Source: Flavobacteriales bacterium UBA7666 (GTDB taxonomy: Bacteria > Bacteroidota > Bacteroidia > Flavobacteriales_D > Crocinitomicaceae). Taken from it: a DNA stretch of 64,000 nucleotides. Position 1 is the stretch's first letter; every line of letters begins with the position of its first letter. The notes beneath the pieces are model-generated. The model saw nothing but the letters and a program-made list of their open reading frames with translations, ran no database searches and had not been told where the DNA came from. The translations under genes and the position numbers were made by a program. The stretch spans positions 474,510 to 538,509 of the forward strand of contig DLHO01000026.1 of the NCBI GenBank assembly GCA_002483265.1, given 5' to 3'. Positions 17,633-25,874 of the stretch are shown here, one piece after another.

Positions 17633-18754
17633 TTACTTTTTAGGTTTTCTTTTCTTTCCTGAATTGAGAGTAGATGAAGGTTCCTTCTCTTTTTTATGCT
17701 TCTTTTTAGCTTCATAAATCTGAAGTGCAGTCATGTTCTTTTTATCCACTTTAACCGGCTTCTTGCTTTCTTCAGTTGTGTTTAAAGCATCAGAATCCGG
17801 TAGAACAGCGACGTGTACATCGTTTGCAGATCCTTTTCCTTCACCCGTTGGATCAACCCATTTTCCGGGTGTTGAAGAAGTTGTTACTTCTCCGTTTCTA
17901 TCATCAACAGAAGCTACTGAAACGGTAACGTCTTTTTTGTTGATACCAATCACATCTTCCTTCAATACCCAGCGGTTATTATCCAGAATAAATGCATCAT
18001 AAGACATGTCCGGAACATAAAACTCATAAAACCCAACCATTGTTGGTGTTTCAGGCATTAAGTGATCAAAAATGATGCGTTTGTATTCCGGTTCGTAGCG
18101 TAAAGACATCACAGAACGTTCGGAATGTTCGTAAAACACACGTTTCATGGTTGTGCCTCCTGATTTAAACAAGGGGTAACCTAATTTCAAGCTGTTCCCG
18201 GAAAATGAAATGACATCAATTAATTTGGTATTACTCATTCGGGTTCCGCCGTCCCAACCGAGTACCGTGTAATAAGTCTTACTTGCCTTTTCTACTGGAA
18301 TAATCTGGTAGTACAAAGCTCCGTACCACATGTCAGCCTCCAGTGTTTCCTCCGGTTTAGCAGTCAATAGAAAAGATTTATCGATCAACTCGATCACTTT
18401 AGGCTTCGTGTCTTTTAATGAGTTTCTATGGAGGACATATGCGAAATACTTTTGACTTCCATCATCTTGCTCCACATTCCAGTTAACGATTCGAACCAAT
18501 TTATCCGGACTATCAATAACTCCAAGTGTTCTTAGTTTGGTAAATGTGATATCGAAAACAGTAGGTTCGTGAAGTGTCTGATCAATTAACTTTTTGAATT
18601 GTTTATTCCAGTTCTCCTTACCTGCATTATTTCTGGAACCACGCATGGAATCCAAAAGCACAGCTAATTCGTTTTCTCTGGAATAGAGATCGAATTGACT
18701 CCAGGATTGGAGGCTGATAAGAAATATAAGTATTAAACTGAATGAAACTTTCAT
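17633..18754 (-). CDS. Secreted protein of unknown function
   Basis: The 373-residue protein has a signal peptide (MKVSFSLILIFLISLQSWSQ) and no lipobox. The middle is a beta-rich domain of about 230 residues (KYFAYVLHRNSL..., YYTVLGWDGGTRMSNTKLID). The C-terminal 90 residues are low-complexity and strongly basic, ending in a Lys-rich tail (KKHKKEKEPSSTLNSGKKRK). I do not recognise a named family. Its neighbours on the same strand are separately transcribed. Confidence 0.75.
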   Translation of the reverse strand: MKVSFSLILIFLISLQSWSQFDLYSRENELAVLLDSMRGSRNNAGKENWNKQFKKLIDQTLHEPTVFDITFTKLRTLGVIDSPDKLVRIVNWNVEQDDGSQKYFAYVLHRNSLKDTKPKVIELIDKSFLLTAKPEETLEADMWYGALYYQIIPVEKASKTYYTVLGWDGGTRMSNTKLIDVISFSGNSLKLGYPLFKSGGTTMKRVFYEHSERSVMSLRYEPEYKRIIFDHLMPETPTMVGFYEFYVPDMSYDAFILDNNRWVLKEDVIGINKKDVTVSVASVDDRNGEVTTSSTPGKWVDPTGEGKGSANDVHVAVLPDSDALNTTEESKKPVKVDKKNMTALQIYEAKKKHKKEKEPSSTLNSGKKRKPKK

Positions 18755-18810
18755 AACACTAAAACGCTAAAAAAGTAAATGTGTTACAATTTAAGGATAA
18801 AGTTACTGGA

Positions 18811-19158
18811 TTACAAGTGCATGAAGTCCTTTTTCGCAAGTAACTCATCTTCGCTCTCACGGTATTCCGGATCGTCCACACAACAATCAACCGGACAAAC
18901 AGCAGCACATTGTGGTTCATCATGAAAACCTACACACTCCGTACATTTATCTGTAACAATGTAATAAACATCCATGTCCTTCGGCTCGAAATTATCATCT
19001 GCCTGAACATTTTCACCATTCAATGTCGTAATCAATCCTTTTAATGACGTGCCATCCGCATACGTCCACTCAGCACCACCTTCATAGATTGCGTTGTTTG
19101 GACATTCCGGTTCGCATGCACCACAATTGATGCATTCGTCTGTAATCATGATTGCCAT
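18811..19158 (-). CDS. 2[4Fe-4S] ferredoxin
   Basis: From the ATG at 19158 the protein has 115 residues. Cluster one is bound by CINCGACEPEC with a following Pro; cluster two by CTECVGFHDEPQCAAVCPVDC, which has the eight-residue gap between its second and third Cys typical of Alvin-type (Allochromatium) ferredoxins. About 30 residues separate the two cluster segments. It carries low-potential electrons in the cytoplasm; the partner enzyme is unknown. It is divergent from the acyl-CoA reductase gene, with a -7 box 18 nt upstream of its ATG. Confidence 0.9.
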   Translation of the reverse strand: MAIMITDECINCGACEPECPNNAIYEGGAEWTYADGTSLKGLITTLNGENVQADDNFEPKDMDVYYIVTDKCTECVGFHDEPQCAAVCPVDCCVDDPEYRESEDELLAKKDFMHL

Positions 19159-19176
19159 AAAGAGACTTTTTTTGTG

Positions 19177-19184
19177 CAAATATA
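19177..19184 (-). promoter_or_regulatory. -7 box (TATATTTG) for the ferredoxin gene
   Basis: Exact TAnnTTTG match on the minus strand, 18 nt before the ferredoxin ATG. Confidence 0.5.
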
Positions 19185-19247
19185 CGGAGGACTCACATTT
19201 AAACAGTGAAATATTTCAAAAAATAATGGTTTTCCCCACAGACGAAT

Positions 19248-19255
19248 TAATTTTG
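19248..19255 (+). promoter_or_regulatory. -7 box (TAATTTTG) 4 nt from a GTG start
   Basis: Exact TAnnTTTG match ending 4 nt before the GTG start of the acyl-CoA reductase gene. Transcription would begin at or within a base or two of the start codon, implying a leaderless mRNA. Confidence 0.5.
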
Positions 19256-19259
19256 CACC

Positions 19260-20303
19260 GTGGAAAAAAAAGCAATCATAGAAGTTTTTGGTCAACTTAG
19301 AAAAGCATTAAGTGCTTTCACTCTGAATGAACAATGGCCCGGTTACGAATGTGGATTAACTGAAAATGAGTTTCAAAGCTTTCAGGGATTGATCAATAAG
19401 GAAGTGCAGCTCAATCCGTGGTTTACAAAAGGAAATTGTACAAAAGCTTTAAATGGAATCATTCATTTAACTGAAAAAGAATCGCTTGAGAAATTTTCGG
19501 ATAGTTATCAATTTACTTCAAAACCTAAGGTCATTGCCTTAATTATGGCAGGGAATCTTCCATTTGTAGGTTTTCATGACCTGCTTTGCGTTTTGATCAC
19601 AGGAAACAAAGCTTTGTGTAAGTTAAGTAGCTCTGATTCCAGAATTCCTACACGATTAATTGAGTGGATGATTGAATGGAATCCGGATTTGAAGGAATAC
19701 ATTTTGATCTCTCCGGGACCAATTAAAAAGTATGATGCAGTTATTGCAACGGGAAGTAACAATTCCATTGCGCAGTTTGAAACCTATTTCGGGCATGTTC
19801 CACATTTATTCAGAAAGAACAGATCTTCAATAGCTGTGTTGGATGGTTCGGAAACTGACGAAGAGTTAAGTAAGTTGGGATCAGATTGTTTTGATTTTTT
19901 CGGGATGGGTTGTCGTAATATTTCAAAATTGTACTTACCGGAAGGATTTAACTTGAATCGCATTTTTGAGAATTTCCTGGATCAGGCTCATTTGATCCAA
20001 CATCACAAATACGGGAATAATTACGATTACAACCGAACGATTTTCTTGATGAACCAAATTCCGTTCTTAGATAACAATGTATTTATGCTGAAGGAAGACG
20101 AAGGAATTCATGCGCCACTGTCTGTTATTTACTACGAGTATTATAAAGAAGAGGGATTGCTTCTTCATAAGATTACAGGCATGAAAGACGAACTTCAGGC
20201 GGTTGTCGGACACGATTTTATTCCCTTTGGAAAAGCTCAGGCTCCGGATATTACAGATTTTGCAGATGGAGTGGATACCTGTGCGTGGTTGAACTCATTA
20301 TAG
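19260..20303 (+). CDS. Acyl-CoA reductase, LuxC-like
   Basis: The 347-residue protein belongs to the LuxC/acyl-CoA reductase group of the aldehyde dehydrogenase superfamily, which reduces acyl-CoA to aldehyde with NADPH. The proposed catalytic Cys is in FFGMGCRNISKLYLP; the nucleotide-binding region includes VIALIMAGNLPFVGFHDLLC and VIATGSNNSIAQFETYF. The start is GTG at 19260, because no upstream ATG is in frame and the promoter box sits 4 nt before it. It is divergent from the ferredoxin gene. The physiological substrate is unknown. Confidence 0.83.
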   Translation: MEKKAIIEVFGQLRKALSAFTLNEQWPGYECGLTENEFQSFQGLINKEVQLNPWFTKGNCTKALNGIIHLTEKESLEKFSDSYQFTSKPKVIALIMAGNLPFVGFHDLLCVLITGNKALCKLSSSDSRIPTRLIEWMIEWNPDLKEYILISPGPIKKYDAVIATGSNNSIAQFETYFGHVPHLFRKNRSSIAVLDGSETDEELSKLGSDCFDFFGMGCRNISKLYLPEGFNLNRIFENFLDQAHLIQHHKYGNNYDYNRTIFLMNQIPFLDNNVFMLKEDEGIHAPLSVIYYEYYKEEGLLLHKITGMKDELQAVVGHDFIPFGKAQAPDITDFADGVDTCAWLNSL

Positions 20304-20315
20304 CCTGACTTTTAT

Positions 20316-20449
20316 GAACCACAATAGGTTACATAGACAATTTTGAACGAATCATATTTTCTTGAAGACTATTATGATGATTTGACATAGCTAATCCTTA
20401 AAGAGTGAAGATATAAATTCAAACTATGTGCCCTGTGGTTCTATGTGGT
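20316..20449. repeat. Intergenic element with inverted ends (GAACCACA...TGTGGTTC)
   Basis: The 251-nt gap between the acyl-CoA reductase and glucosaminidase genes holds GAACCACA plus ACATAG (20316-20336), mirrored by CTATGT plus TGTGGTTC (20424-20441) and a further TATGTGGT. The arms flank about 87 nt without an ORF. It resembles two other bracketed elements at 38423-38569 and 60930-60995. Confidence 0.5.
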
Positions 20450-20526
20450 ATGTAATAATAGATGCCTTTTCCTGAGTTATTAACAATCAACTTCAAAGTT
20501 TTCAACAATTTTTGTAACCAAGTTCG

Positions 20527-20534
20527 TACTTTTG
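20527..20534 (+). promoter_or_regulatory. -7 box (TACTTTTG) for the glucosaminidase gene
   Basis: Exact TAnnTTTG match, 20 nt before the ATG at 20555. Confidence 0.5.
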
Positions 20535-20554
20535 CGTATTCTGGATAGAATTCA

Positions 20555-21556
20555 ATGCCTTTTAACATGATGAAAAGCTTAGCAATTGTAGGATTTGGGA
20601 TTTCTTTTTTCTCCTTTGGAGGAGAATCCCCGGCAAAAATGAGCCAAACAGATTACGTGTCCATGTGGTCGAATGTAGCTGTTGAACACATGCTTACTTA
20701 TCGAATTCCAGCAAGTATTACTCTTGCACAGGGATTGCTTGAAAGTGGTAATGGAAATTCACCACTTGCAACAGAAGCAAATAATCATTTTGGAATTAAG
20801 TGCAGCGATTGGACTGGCGAGAAGATGTATTTTGATGACGATGCTAAAGGGGAGTGTTTTAGAAAATACCCAACTGCAACGGAATCATACAATGATCACA
20901 GTCTATTCCTTACTAAGAAACCGCGTTATGCAGGTTTGTTTCAATTCCCTGTAGACGATTACAAATCATGGGCTAAAGGGTTGAAAAAAGCAGGTTACGC
21001 AACACATCCCGAATATGCTGAAAAGTTGATTGATCTGATTGAACGCTTGAAGTTGTATGAATACGATGATAAAACTGCTCCTGAAAATAAGGGGACAGAA
21101 TTATTAGCAAACAATGTAAAAGAAAGCACGAAACCAAAGTCAAAAGAAACGGCTGCAAATAAATCTGTTTCTTCCATGAAAATCGATGAATCGTGTTTGA
21201 AGTACCAAAATCACATTGCAAAAGAAAATAAGAATGATGTAAAATTCATCATTGCCCGAAAAGGAGATACATATTATAAAATTGCAAAGGAGTTTGAGTT
21301 GGCAATGTGGCAAATGTATAAATACAATAATTTCGTAGATAAGAAAGATATGTTGGAGGCTGGTGATATTGTTTATATCGAACCAAAAAGAAACAGATCC
21401 CGCAGTAAAGGGGCTACTTTTGTTGCTGCTAAAGATATTACATTGATTGAAATCTCTCAAGCCGAGGGAATCAAATTAAAGAAATTGGTAAAGATGAACG
21501 GATACACATCTGAAAAAGTTACTGTCCAAAAAGGACAAAAGATCCTTCTTCGTTAG
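20555..21556 (+). CDS. Exported glucosaminidase-domain peptidoglycan hydrolase with LysM repeats
   Basis: The 333-residue protein has a short hydrophobic export signal (SLAIVGFGISFFSFGGES). Residues about 35-170 form a mannosyl-glycoprotein endo-beta-N-acetylglucosaminidase (FlgJ/GH73-like) domain: ITLAQGLLESGNGNSPLA carries the catalytic Glu, then NNHFGIKC and FRKYPTATESYNDHSLFL. Two LysM-like repeats follow near the C-terminus (FIIARKGDTYYKIAKEFEL and ITLIEISQAEGIKLKKLVKM), which bind glycan. ATGs at 20567 and 20570 are alternative starts. It probably trims peptidoglycan during growth. A terminator follows at 21591. Confidence 0.88.
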   Translation: MPFNMMKSLAIVGFGISFFSFGGESPAKMSQTDYVSMWSNVAVEHMLTYRIPASITLAQGLLESGNGNSPLATEANNHFGIKCSDWTGEKMYFDDDAKGECFRKYPTATESYNDHSLFLTKKPRYAGLFQFPVDDYKSWAKGLKKAGYATHPEYAEKLIDLIERLKLYEYDDKTAPENKGTELLANNVKESTKPKSKETAANKSVSSMKIDESCLKYQNHIAKENKNDVKFIIARKGDTYYKIAKEFELAMWQMYKYNNFVDKKDMLEAGDIVYIEPKRNRSRSKGATFVAAKDITLIEISQAEGIKLKKLVKMNGYTSEKVTVQKGQKILLR

Positions 21557-21590
21557 TTATCTACGTTGAAGTTTATTGTTGTTGTTTGTG

Positions 21591-21618
21591 AAAGGTTGCG
21601 TTATGCAACCTTTTTTTG
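21591..21618 (+). terminator. Intrinsic terminator after the glucosaminidase gene
   Basis: AAAGGTTGC and GCAACCTTT form a 9-bp stem with a 5-nt loop, followed by a run of T. Confidence 0.8.
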
Positions 21619-21631
21619 TTTTAGAAAGGTC

Positions 21632-21709
21632 ACTTCGACTTCGCTCAATCCCCTTCACCAAGATATATTGATCTGTTGAAATAATAAGGTAACTGAGCGA
21701 AGTCGAAGT
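21632..21709. repeat. Exact 16-bp inverted repeat of the TGAGCGAAGTCGAAGT family
   Basis: ACTTCGACTTCGCTCA (21632-21647) is the exact reverse complement of TGAGCGAAGTCGAAGT (21694-21709), with a 46-nt spacer. Related sequences occur at 30467-30480, 30527-30573 and 54593-54611, always between genes. Confidence 0.75.
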
Positions 21710-21806
21710 TTAGGATTTCAATGGCTAAAAACAGAATCGTCTTTAATTCAGTACTTCATGCTGTCCAAAATGTTTTAAAAAAAATACTAGGATTAAAAGA
21801 TTTTGT

Positions 21807-21814
21807 TAAATTTG
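21807..21814 (+). promoter_or_regulatory. -7 box (TAAATTTG) for the 21830 gene
   Basis: Exact TAnnTTTG match, 15 nt before the ATG at 21830. Confidence 0.5.
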
Positions 21815-21829
21815 AGAAACTCCTGTGTT

Positions 21830-23362
21830 ATGAAACCCTCAAACGAACTGTATAAGTTAATCAAGTCGTTGACTAAATCTGAGAAGCGTTTTTTTAAGCT
21901 TTCATCTGCTTTGCAATCCGGCGAGAAGAACTACCTGAAAATTTTTGATTTTATTGAAAAACAAGGGGCTTATAGAGAGGAAGATTTGAAGGAATTCTTT
22001 CAGAATGAGACTTTTGTAAAGCATTTACCTTCAGAAAAAAATCATTTATATCGCTTAATATTAAAAAGTCTCCGTGTTTATTATTCAGAGCAATCCGCTT
22101 CAAGCATTCTAAAACAGGAGTTGAAAAACGTAGAAATTCTTTACAACAAAGCGCTTTACAAAGAGTGTGAAAAGTTTGTGCAACGAGCGAAAAGCTTAGC
22201 CATTGAACATGAAGAATTTTACTATTGGTATGAATTGATTTCCTGGGAGAAAAAGTTATTGGAGGCAGCATATGAGGACGGTGAGTTTTCAAGGAATCTG
22301 GATGATATCATAGAAGAAGAGGAGCTGGTAATTGCAAAATTGAGAAATCAGGCAGAATACCAGGTGATTTACTCTAAGATCAACCTAATCTTTCGTTCAG
22401 GAGGCTTTACCAGAAACGAAGAAGAACGCAGGGTTGTTGAGGAAATATCTGATTACCATCTGATTAAAGGCAAAAATACAGCGCTTTCCACTCGGGCATC
22501 TTCCATGTGCTATTATATTAAAGGATTGTGTGCTGCTGCAAATAGAAATTACGAAGACAGTTTTCAATTCTTTAATCGCACAAAAGATATTCTGGATAAT
22601 AATCCATTGATAAAAGAAGACTTAGGTCAACGTTATATCCTGACACTTTCTCATTTGTTGAGATGTTATATTGATAACAAGCAGTTCAAAGAAGCAAGCA
22701 ATGTCATTCACGAGATCCGTGCACTCGAAGGAGGGAAAGGGTTTAATTCCATGGATTTATCCCTTCGTATTTTTACGATCTCTTACAATGCGGAATTTGC
22801 GTTAAATCATGCTACCGGAAATTTCGAAGCTTCTGCAAAACTAGCTGACGAAGTTCGTGGAAGATTGCGCGACCTGGATGATAAAGTTTCAAAGGAACAG
22901 AATATTCTATTCAGTTACAATCAGGCGTACACTTATTTTGGGATAGGGGATTATAAAAAGGCGCTCTCCACACTCAACGAGGTTTTAAATGACAATGAGC
23001 AACGTTTGAGACAGGACATCTATAGCTTTGCACGGATTTTCAATCTGATTATTCATTTGGAACTGGAAAACTACGATTTCCTGGAATACGTCATTAAATC
23101 AACGAATCGTTATTTAAGCAAGCATGATCGCGATTATGAGATTGAAAATGTGGTAATCAAACATTTGCGAAAACTAGCAAAGAGCATGAATATTACACAG
23201 CGTAATGAAATTCTTTCCAAAATGAAGGTCGAAGTAGCTGAATTAATGAAGGATCAACAAGAACGCGTGATTCTTGATTATTTCCATCTTCCGGCATGGA
23301 TCGATTCAAAATTGGATAAAGTGGACTTTTCGAAAGCTATAAAAGATTACAATCATTTATAA
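21830..23362 (+). CDS. Cytoplasmic helical-repeat (TPR-like) protein of unknown function
   Basis: From the ATG at 21830 the protein has 510 residues; a TTG 27 nt earlier overlaps the promoter box and is rejected. It has no signal peptide or membrane helix. It is almost wholly alpha-helical, with charged residues throughout and TPR-like stretches such as YKECEKFVQRAKSLAIEHEE and YTYFGIGDYKKALSTLNEVL. The N-terminus (KLIKSLTKSEKRFFKLSS) is a recurrent start in Bacteroidota proteins of this type. It is probably a scaffold protein. Its 3' end overlaps the convergent OmpP1-like gene by 10 nt. Confidence 0.75.
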   Translation: MKPSNELYKLIKSLTKSEKRFFKLSSALQSGEKNYLKIFDFIEKQGAYREEDLKEFFQNETFVKHLPSEKNHLYRLILKSLRVYYSEQSASSILKQELKNVEILYNKALYKECEKFVQRAKSLAIEHEEFYYWYELISWEKKLLEAAYEDGEFSRNLDDIIEEEELVIAKLRNQAEYQVIYSKINLIFRSGGFTRNEEERRVVEEISDYHLIKGKNTALSTRASSMCYYIKGLCAAANRNYEDSFQFFNRTKDILDNNPLIKEDLGQRYILTLSHLLRCYIDNKQFKEASNVIHEIRALEGGKGFNSMDLSLRIFTISYNAEFALNHATGNFEASAKLADEVRGRLRDLDDKVSKEQNILFSYNQAYTYFGIGDYKKALSTLNEVLNDNEQRLRQDIYSFARIFNLIIHLELENYDFLEYVIKSTNRYLSKHDRDYEIENVVIKHLRKLAKSMNITQRNEILSKMKVEVAELMKDQQERVILDYFHLPAWIDSKLDKVDFSKAIKDYNHL

Positions 23363-24843
23363 TCAAACTTATACTGCATCCCTATATTAAATGTCGTGTT
23401 GACAATATCCAAGTCTGTTCTGCTTTCATAAAAGGCTTTGTATACTGAGCTCGATGTTAAATAACGGACAGATAAATCCAAATAAACCCGGTTAATTCTG
23501 AATCCTAGACCTCCGCTGATTGTTTGGCTGTAGTTCTTGCCATAAGTTCTGGCTAGAGTATATCCTTTTGGATAATAACCATAACCGCCACGGATGAAAA
23601 AAGTATTGTTAATTGCCCATTCGCCACCAATACGAATGTTTAAAGCATCAACCATCTGATCTTTGATCACTTTATTCTCGGCTTTGTAATCGTAAGCAAC
23701 ATAAGCTTCATCGTTGGTCGTTTTCAATCTTCCCCAGCCATAATTCAGGTATTCCAAATCCACATTGATACAGCCATTGTCTCCAAACACCAATCCCAAT
23801 GATCCTACTACTTTGGCAGGAGTCCAGATTCTGTATTTGTATTTATCAGTTGGAATAAAAGTCGGATCAACTGTTCTCATACCGTCGTTGTGAAGCGCCT
23901 CCATGGTTGCTGTAGATTCATCCGTCAATTGATAAAAAGTCGGAGTATGTAAAGTAATTCCCAAACGTAAAAAATCTGTGGGTAAGAAGATGGCTCCTAA
24001 TTTAACATTCATTCCACCACCTTTTGTAGTATAGTCGTATTGGTAAACAAATGATCTCAAAGAAACCCCGCTTGTATCTGTCAACGTTTCTTTATGGACT
24101 ACTGATTCTGAGAAATTGATTGTATTGTATGAAACTGAAGCTCCGAAATAGATCTTATCCAAATAATTAGCGCTTATCCCAAAGTAAAACTCATTAATCC
24201 CTCCTTTGTTCAAGACTGTACGGTTGTGGATCACATCTCCGGAATTCAATCTGGGATAATAATTGTTGTTTGCATCCGGATCGATAGCATAGGTTTGATA
24301 AGCCAAAGAAGAGGTGTATGGCATATCATCATAGAGGAAAGTCGGATCAATACCTGCTGCCTGAGAAGCAAAAACATCTAATAATGATTCGAATTGTTGC
24401 CCACTATAATTGAATGAATTATTAAAGTTTGCCAATCGATTCATTCCAAATGAAATTTGTGTGTAGATTAATCCTGAGTTTGAACTGGAAACATCGCTTA
24501 CAACAGTGCCAGCCAAATTAGGAATCCTTACTTTAAAGGCATCCATAGATGAATTACCTGTTGAAACTGCTTCACCATTCCCTCTGAAATGAGAAGTCGT
24601 CTTAACACTTGTTCCAATAGCACCAAAAGAAAAGGAGCTTACGGAAGATCTCCCGAATCCGGCAGGATTAATTCCAATACAACCGCTTTCAGCGCCAAGC
24701 GCGCCAAAAGACCCGCCCATTGCATCAAACCGCGCAGAGCCTTGTACATAAGTATTCGATAATCGGTATACATCTACCTCATTCTGCCCGAACGCAAAAA
24801 AGGCTCCAATAAAAACTGAAGCCAAAACTATTTTAGATCTCAT
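23353..24843 (-). CDS. Outer-membrane transport protein, OmpP1/FadL-like
   Basis: The 496-residue protein has a signal peptide (IVLASVFIGAFFAFGQ) and the start of a FadL/OmpP1 barrel (GSARFDAMGGSFGALGAESG, then IGINPAGFG). The rest is alternating beta-strand sequence ending in VNTTFNIGMQYKFDYK, typical of an outer-membrane C-terminus. FadL-type barrels carry hydrophobic molecules such as fatty acids, but the substrate here is not known. The next gene on the same strand starts upstream at 25788, 9 nt away, so the lipoprotein and barrel genes are probably one transcript. Confidence 0.85.
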   Translation of the reverse strand: MRSKIVLASVFIGAFFAFGQNEVDVYRLSNTYVQGSARFDAMGGSFGALGAESGCIGINPAGFGRSSVSSFSFGAIGTSVKTTSHFRGNGEAVSTGNSSMDAFKVRIPNLAGTVVSDVSSSNSGLIYTQISFGMNRLANFNNSFNYSGQQFESLLDVFASQAAGIDPTFLYDDMPYTSSLAYQTYAIDPDANNNYYPRLNSGDVIHNRTVLNKGGINEFYFGISANYLDKIYFGASVSYNTINFSESVVHKETLTDTSGVSLRSFVYQYDYTTKGGGMNVKLGAIFLPTDFLRLGITLHTPTFYQLTDESTATMEALHNDGMRTVDPTFIPTDKYKYRIWTPAKVVGSLGLVFGDNGCINVDLEYLNYGWGRLKTTNDEAYVAYDYKAENKVIKDQMVDALNIRIGGEWAINNTFFIRGGYGYYPKGYTLARTYGKNYSQTISGGLGFRINRVYLDLSVRYLTSSSVYKAFYESRTDLDIVNTTFNIGMQYKFDYK

Positions 24844-24852
24844 TTATTTAAT

Positions 24853-25788
24853 TTATCGTCTACCACCACTTCTTGATCCTCCTCCTGAACTAGGTGAGCT
24901 AACACTTCCTCCTGAGCTGCCGCCACTTCTGATAGTTGGAGAGCTTGTTCGCGTATTAGAATTACTATTTAAGGTTCTGTTACTTCCTCCGGAATTTGAA
25001 TTCGAATTTGATTCAGTTGCCGTTCTATTGTAAGTACCTGTTCTTTCAGTTGCAACTGAAGATCTTCCCGTATTTGCAGGTCTAGCCGCTGCGCGAGTAT
25101 TCAGATTTGCATTTCTTCCACCACCTGAATTAACAACCGGAGAAGAATTTACTAGTGTATTTCTACCAACTCCTGAGAAGCTCTGTGTATTTGGTTTAGC
25201 AATCATCTTATTCTGATAGCCTATAATTCCATTGTTTGTTGACCCCATTCTTCCTGCAGAAGTTCCTGCATGAGCATTAGACAAGTTTCCACCACCCGTG
25301 TTTGGTTTATTTATAGGTGAATATCCTAAATTATTTCCTCCCCAGATATTCCCACCATAGTAAGGTTGATTGTATCCGTAACCAGAATATGCACTGCTAT
25401 AACCGTAATGATATGGATTGCCAAAGTACATTCCGAAACCATTTCCATTTCCATATATTGGATGGTAGTAATTTCCGTAACCGTAATAACTTAATCCTGT
25501 AACAGGTGCATAGGGGGAATAACCGTAATTTGTATATTGAGAATAATAAAAATAATCGTTGTATTGTCTTGGTGAAACGTAAGTTGTGCGTTCCTGTGGA
25601 ATTTCGGTTTGTTCCTTTTTAGCTACGAACGTTGCGTAATCAGTAACATCATTCAAATCTGTTCCGGGAGGCATGATCGGTGTGCGCGTATTGTAAACAT
25701 CATCCTGCATGAAATGCTCGGAAGCACTACATCCAACAAGGGATGCCACTACTCCAAAACAAGCTCCGAATTTTAATAAGTTATACAT
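24853..25788 (-). CDS. Tyr/Gly- and Ser/Asn-rich lipoprotein
   Basis: From the ATG at 25788 the protein has 311 residues with a lipoprotein signal ending in the lipobox LVGC (residue about 20). A longer start at 25881 would cross the divergent proS start and is rejected. Residues about 75-150 are very rich in Tyr, Gly and Asn (YYSQYTNYGYSPYAPVTG), and the C-terminal 100 residues are Ser/Asn/Gly-rich with regular Arg residues, ending GGSRSGGRR. Such composition suggests a disordered surface or matrix protein. No named family is recognised. It is 9 nt upstream of the OmpP1-like gene. Confidence 0.75.
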   Translation of the reverse strand: MYNLLKFGACFGVVASLVGCSASEHFMQDDVYNTRTPIMPPGTDLNDVTDYATFVAKKEQTEIPQERTTYVSPRQYNDYFYYSQYTNYGYSPYAPVTGLSYYGYGNYYHPIYGNGNGFGMYFGNPYHYGYSSAYSGYGYNQPYYGGNIWGGNNLGYSPINKPNTGGGNLSNAHAGTSAGRMGSTNNGIIGYQNKMIAKPNTQSFSGVGRNTLVNSSPVVNSGGGRNANLNTRAAARPANTGRSSVATERTGTYNRTATESNSNSNSGGSNRTLNSNSNTRTSSPTIRSGGSSGGSVSSPSSGGGSRSGGRR

Positions 25789-25874
25789 AACGATAAAGAT
25801 TAAAAGGTTGACTAAAGATAGCTGATTTATTTCTAATTTTACGGTTTTATTCTTAAAATTTAACATACTCAAAA

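Noticed and set aside
23353..23362. Convergent 10-nt overlap of the helical-repeat and OmpP1-like genes
   Set aside because: Both proteins end naturally; ordinary compaction.
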